A stretch of 64,000 nucleotides of DNA from JADJPO01 sp963750395 (lineage in GTDB: Bacteria; Actinomycetota; Actinomycetes; Actinomycetales; Kineosporiaceae): positions 558,001 through 622,000 of the forward strand of contig CAVVQM010000010.1 in assembly GCA_963750395.1 (NCBI GenBank), written 5' to 3'. Below the pieces are notes generated by a model that saw nothing but the letters and a program-made list of their open reading frames with translations, made no database searches and had not been told where the DNA came from. Shown one piece after another: positions 61,156 to 64,000 of the stretch. The position numbers and the translations under genes were made by a program. Position 1 is the first letter of the stretch. Every line of letters starts with the position of its first letter.

Positions 61156-62961
61156 ATGCCGCACGAGGCACCTGCCGGCGGCGCGATCAGCAAGGTGCTG
61201 ATCGCCAACCGCGGCGAGATCGCCGTCCGGATCGCTCGAGCCTGCCGCGACGCCGGTGTCGCCTCGGTGGCCGTCTACGCGGATCCCGACCGGGACTCCG
61301 TCCACGTACGGGTGGCCGACGAGGCCTACGCCCTCGGCGGGTCGAGCGCGGCCGAGTCCTATTTGGCGGTCGACAAGCTGCTGGACGTCGCCTCTCGCTC
61401 CGGCGCCGACGCCGTGCACCCGGGCTACGGGTTCCTGGCCGAGAACGCCGACTTCGCCCAGGCCGTGATCGACGCCGGGCTGATCTGGATCGGCCCTCCC
61501 CCGGCCGCGATCGACGCACTCGGCGACAAGGTCAAGGCCCGGCACATCGCCAAGGACGCCGGGGCACCGTTGGTGCCCGGCACCGCCGACCCGGTGGGCG
61601 GCGCCGACGAGGTGCTCGCGTTCGCCGAGCAGTATGGCCTGCCGGTGGCGATCAAGGCGGCCTACGGCGGCGGCGGACGTGGCCTGAAGGTCGCCCGGAC
61701 CATGGAGGAGATCCCGTCGCAGTTCGAGTCCGCGGTGCGCGAGGCCGTCACCGCCTTCGGTCGTGGCGAGTGCTTCGTCGAGCGCTTCCTCGACAAGCCG
61801 CGTCATGTGGAGACCCAGTGCCTGGCGGACGCCCACGGCAACGTCGTCGTGGTCTCCACCCGGGACTGCTCGCTGCAGCGGCGCAACCAGAAACTGGTCG
61901 AGGAGGCGCCGGCGCCGTTCCTGTCGGACGACCAGGTCAGTGAGCTCTACCGGGCATCGAAAGCCATTCTGCGCGAGGCGAAGTACGTCGGAGCCGGCAC
62001 CTGTGAGTTCCTGGTCGGCGTCGACGGGGTGATCTCCTTCCTGGAGGTGAACACCCGCCTGCAGGTCGAGCACTGCGTGACCGAGGAGGTCGCCGGGATC
62101 GACCTGGTGCGCGAGCAGTTGCGGGTCGCCGCGGGCGAGGTGCTCGGCTACGACGACCCGCCGCTGCGCGGGCACTCCATCGAGTTCCGCATCAACGGCG
62201 AGGACGCCGGACGCAACTTCCTGCCCCAGCCGGGCACGGTGACCCGCTGGGAGCCGCCGGCCGGCCCGGGCGTCCGGCTCGACTCCGGCGTCGAGGCCGG
62301 TTCGGTGATCGGCGGCGGCTTCGACTCGATGCTCGCCAAACTGATCGTCACCGGCGCCACCCGGCAGCAGGCACTCGAGCGTTCGCGCCGCGCCCTGGCC
62401 GAGTTCGTCGTCGAGGGTCTGCCCACCGTCCTGCCCTTCCACCGGGCCGTGGTCGCCGACCCGGCGTTCGCCCCGCCCGATGCCGCAACCGCGTTCACGG
62501 TGTCGACCCGATGGATCGAGACCGAGTTCGAGAACACCATCGCGCCGTGGGACGGCTCCGGCGCCGCGGAGACCACGGACGGCGAACAGGCTCGCGAGAC
62601 GGTGGTCGTCGAGGTCGGCGGCAAACGACTGGAGGTCTCCCTGCCCGCCGGTCTGGCCGTCGGCGGGGCCGGTCCCGTCGCGGCGGCGGCCCTGAAACGC
62701 GCACCACGTCGGTCGGCTCGGGCGAAGGACGACGCCGCCGCATCGGGCGATGCGCTGACCTCGCCCATGCAGGGGACCATCGTCAAGATCGGCGTCGAGC
62801 AGGGGGCGAGCGTCGCCGCCGGTGACATGGTCGTCGTCCTCGAGGCGATGAAGATGGAGCAGCCGATCACGGCGCACAAGGCCGGCACCGTGACGTCGCT
62901 GGCCGCCGAGGTCGGGCGGACCGTCACCTCGGGCGCGGTCATCTGCGAGATCAAGGACTGA
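61156..62961 (+). CDS. accA: Acetyl/propionyl-CoA carboxylase alpha subunit (biotin carboxylase + BCCP)
   Basis: 601 residues from ATG 61156 (GAGGGA 9 bases upstream). Biotin carboxylase domain with KVLIANRGEIAVRIARACRDAGV, the ATP-grasp glycine loop GGGGRGLKVA, and EVNTRLQVEHCVTEEV; C-terminal biotinyl domain with the biotinylation lysine in EAMKMEQP. This AccA3-like subunit serves several AccD partners in actinobacteria; candidates are accD at 949 and the gene at 56098. It is the natural substrate of the BirA at the left edge. Confidence 0.95.
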   Translation: MPHEAPAGGAISKVLIANRGEIAVRIARACRDAGVASVAVYADPDRDSVHVRVADEAYALGGSSAAESYLAVDKLLDVASRSGADAVHPGYGFLAENADFAQAVIDAGLIWIGPPPAAIDALGDKVKARHIAKDAGAPLVPGTADPVGGADEVLAFAEQYGLPVAIKAAYGGGGRGLKVARTMEEIPSQFESAVREAVTAFGRGECFVERFLDKPRHVETQCLADAHGNVVVVSTRDCSLQRRNQKLVEEAPAPFLSDDQVSELYRASKAILREAKYVGAGTCEFLVGVDGVISFLEVNTRLQVEHCVTEEVAGIDLVREQLRVAAGEVLGYDDPPLRGHSIEFRINGEDAGRNFLPQPGTVTRWEPPAGPGVRLDSGVEAGSVIGGGFDSMLAKLIVTGATRQQALERSRRALAEFVVEGLPTVLPFHRAVVADPAFAPPDAATAFTVSTRWIETEFENTIAPWDGSGAAETTDGEQARETVVVEVGGKRLEVSLPAGLAVGGAGPVAAAALKRAPRRSARAKDDAAASGDALTSPMQGTIVKIGVEQGASVAAGDMVVVLEAMKMEQPITAHKAGTVTSLAAEVGRTVTSGAVICEIKD

Positions 62962-62977
62962 CTGACTCCTGCCGGGG

Positions 62978-63439
62978 TCAGTCCATCAGTGTCGCGGCGA
63001 GCGTGGCACCGAGGGAGTGGCACGCCTGTTCGTCGTCCGCGCCCACCTCGCCGGTGACCACGACGTCCTCGTGCGCCCGGCGCCAGCCCAAGGCGCCGGC
63101 GATCGCGTGGACGGCCCGCACCGCGCCGGTCACATCGCTCGCCCCGTGCACCCAGATCCCATACGGAGCTTGAGGTTTCGCCTGCAGCACCGGGTAGTAG
63201 ACCTGGTCGAAGAAGTGCTTGAGCGCACCGGACATGTAACCGATGTTGGCGGGCGTGCCGAGCAGGAAGCCGTCACTGGCCAGCACGTCCGAGGCGGTCG
63301 CCGCCAGCGCAGGCCGGATCAGGACACCCACACCGGTGATCTCGGGATGGCGCACACCCGACATCACCGCCTCGAACATCTGCTGCATGGCGGGCGACGG
63401 GGTGTGATGGACGACGAGCAGTTGCGTCACACCGGACAT
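62978..63439 (-). CDS. Flavodoxin-like/NADPH-dependent FMN reductase family protein
   Basis: 153 residues from ATG 63439. Flavodoxin-fold start MSGVTQLLVVHHTPSPAMQQMFEAV, FMN-contact loop GFLLGTPANIGYMSGALKHFFDQVYYP, and a later WVHGASDVTGA. The family includes WrbA-like and FMN-reductase proteins. Cytosolic; redox partner unknown. Convergent to accA with 16 bases between stops. Confidence 0.82.
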   Translation of the reverse strand: MSGVTQLLVVHHTPSPAMQQMFEAVMSGVRHPEITGVGVLIRPALAATASDVLASDGFLLGTPANIGYMSGALKHFFDQVYYPVLQAKPQAPYGIWVHGASDVTGAVRAVHAIAGALGWRRAHEDVVVTGEVGADDEQACHSLGATLAATLMD

Positions 63440-63469
63440 CCTGGCATCCCGGCCGCCGCCCCCTCCTGC

Positions 63470-63590
63470 CTCGCTGCGCACGGCGTGACGTCACGCTCGT
63501 CTATTGAGCGCAACGTCACACAGCGCCCACCCCCTCGCTGCGCACGACGTGACGTCACGCTCGTCTATTGAGCGCAACGTCACACAGCGC
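63470..63590. repeat. Two 57-base copies of a hairpin-forming intergenic element
   Basis: Copies at 63470-63526 and 63534-63590 differ at one base, separated by CCACCCC (period 64). Each contains the palindrome GTGACGTCAC and a longer hairpin: GTGACGT...CGCTC pairs with GAGCG...ACGTCAC around the loop GTCTATT, with two mismatches. Looks like a duplicated intergenic palindromic element. Confidence 0.85.
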
Positions 63591-63595
63591 TCTCC

Positions 63596-63682
63596 CGGGC
63601 ACGGCGCCCGCCCCGGGCACGGCGCCCACCCGGGCACGGCGCCCGCCCCGAGCACAGCGCCCACCCGAGCACAGCGCCGTGC
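63596..63682. repeat. 17-18 base GC-rich minisatellite
   Basis: Five copies of a unit like CGGGCACGGCGCCCACC begin at about 63596, 63614, 63631, 63649 and 63666, alternating CGGGCACGG and CGAGCACAG variants. It ends at the stop codon of the lpdA-like gene. Confidence 0.85.
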
Positions 63683-63683
63683 G

Positions 63684-64000
63684 TCAGTCGGCGGGGTGCA
63701 GCCGCCGGGCGGCCTCGGCGATCGAGCCGCTCATCGACGGATAGACCGTCGAGGAGTGCGCCACCTGGTCCACGGTGAGCCGGTGCTGCACCGCCATGGC
63801 GACCGGGAAGATCATCTCGCTGGCCCGCGGCCCGACCACGACTCCGCCCAGCACCTCACCGGATCGCGGCCCGCAGAAGAGCTTGACGAACCCGTCGTGC
63901 ACCCCCTGCATCTTGGCCCGAGGATTGCCCGCCAGATCGAGCCTGACCGAGCGCGCCGGCACCTCGCCGTCGACGACCTGCGCCTGGGTGACACCGACAG
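63684..64000 (-). CDS. C-terminal part of LpdA-like NAD(P)H flavoprotein, 5' end beyond window
   Basis: About 105 C-terminal residues, in frame to the right edge: GEVPARSVRLDL, then FVKLFCGPRSGEVLGG, GPRASEMIFPVAMAVQHRL and HSSTVYPSMSGSIAEAARRLH. This is the dimerisation domain of the pyridine nucleotide-disulfide oxidoreductase family; the YPSMSGS end resembles mycobacterial LpdA (Rv3303c) more than dihydrolipoamide dehydrogenase. The disulfide and FAD motifs would lie outside the window. Confidence 0.82.
   Translation of the reverse strand, partial: VGVTQAQVVDGEVPARSVRLDLAGNPRAKMQGVHDGFVKLFCGPRSGEVLGGVVVGPRASEMIFPVAMAVQHRLTVDQVAHSSTVYPSMSGSIAEAARRLHPAD

Noticed and set aside
60559..62877. 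772-codon minus-strand open frame ending in thioredoxin
   Set aside because: Most is the mirror of accA on the plus strand; only the last 129 codons, after GTG 60945, are real.

Overview
The window is very GC-rich, densely coded chromosomal DNA of an actinobacterium. Evidence: the three-part acyl-CoA carboxylase set (biotin ligase, AccD5/PccB-type carboxyltransferase, tiny AccE epsilon subunit), a fused biotin carboxylase/BCCP AccA, frequent GTG starts, LAL-type LuxR regulators and an LpdA-like flavoprotein. No rRNA, tRNA, CRISPR array, transposase or integrase was seen. I cannot name the genus.

Left edge (1-2848): birA (runs off the left edge), divergent accD and accE. Right part (51699-64000): maf, a GGDEF/EAL protein, a double-length eukaryote-like phosphofructokinase, a MerR-controlled acyl-CoA dehydrogenase/carboxylase pair, an EEP-family hydrolase, thioredoxin, accA, a flavodoxin-like protein and the 3' end of an lpdA-like gene. 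In mycobacteria birA-accD5-accE5-maf-sseA-...-accA3 lie almost next to each other; here about 49 kb separates accE from maf, so 2849-51698 looks like an accessory segment.

That segment has a one-carbon/formate theme. (1) 3158-9374: pyruvate formate-lyase, its radical-SAM activase, and an adhE interrupted by three single-base frame changes. (2) 26684-29999: a GbcA-like Rieske oxygenase and a DgcA-like flavin demethylase (one frameshift); these families remove N-methyl groups as formaldehyde. (3) 32187-39528: an NAD-type molybdenum formate dehydrogenase (delta, alpha and fused gamma-beta subunits), with an AidB-like acyl-CoA dehydrogenase on the opposite strand inside the locus. (4) A LysR regulator, then divergently 40738-44930: fmdB, an AmiS/UreI channel, formamidase, a UreG-like GTPase that has lost the CPH metal motif, and fdhD. 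The inferred route is formamide uptake, hydrolysis to formate and ammonia, and oxidation of formate to CO2 with NADH formation.

Between these lie a toroid (prenyltransferase/squalene-oxidase-repeat) protein with a zinc alcohol dehydrogenase, an MprF-like lysyl-lipid synthase, a CopC-domain protein, two MerR regulators (one beside a 40-base near-palindrome), MsrA, an S9 peptidase, a probable small natural-product cluster (alpha/beta hydrolase fused to a GT-B glycosyltransferase, methyltransferase, LAL regulator), a PRC-barrel operon with a 50-residue membrane peptide, an acyl-CoA synthetase, a second LuxR regulator with a flavin monooxygenase, and a GalT-like DUF4921 protein.

Non-coding structure is rich: two long perfect inverted repeats acting as probable bidirectional terminators (9394-9435, 14799-14846), and several minisatellites at gene ends (37096-37350, 50194-50264, 63470-63682). 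Start sites were chosen from Shine-Dalgarno spacing and domain boundaries, so several CDS are shorter than the longest open frame.
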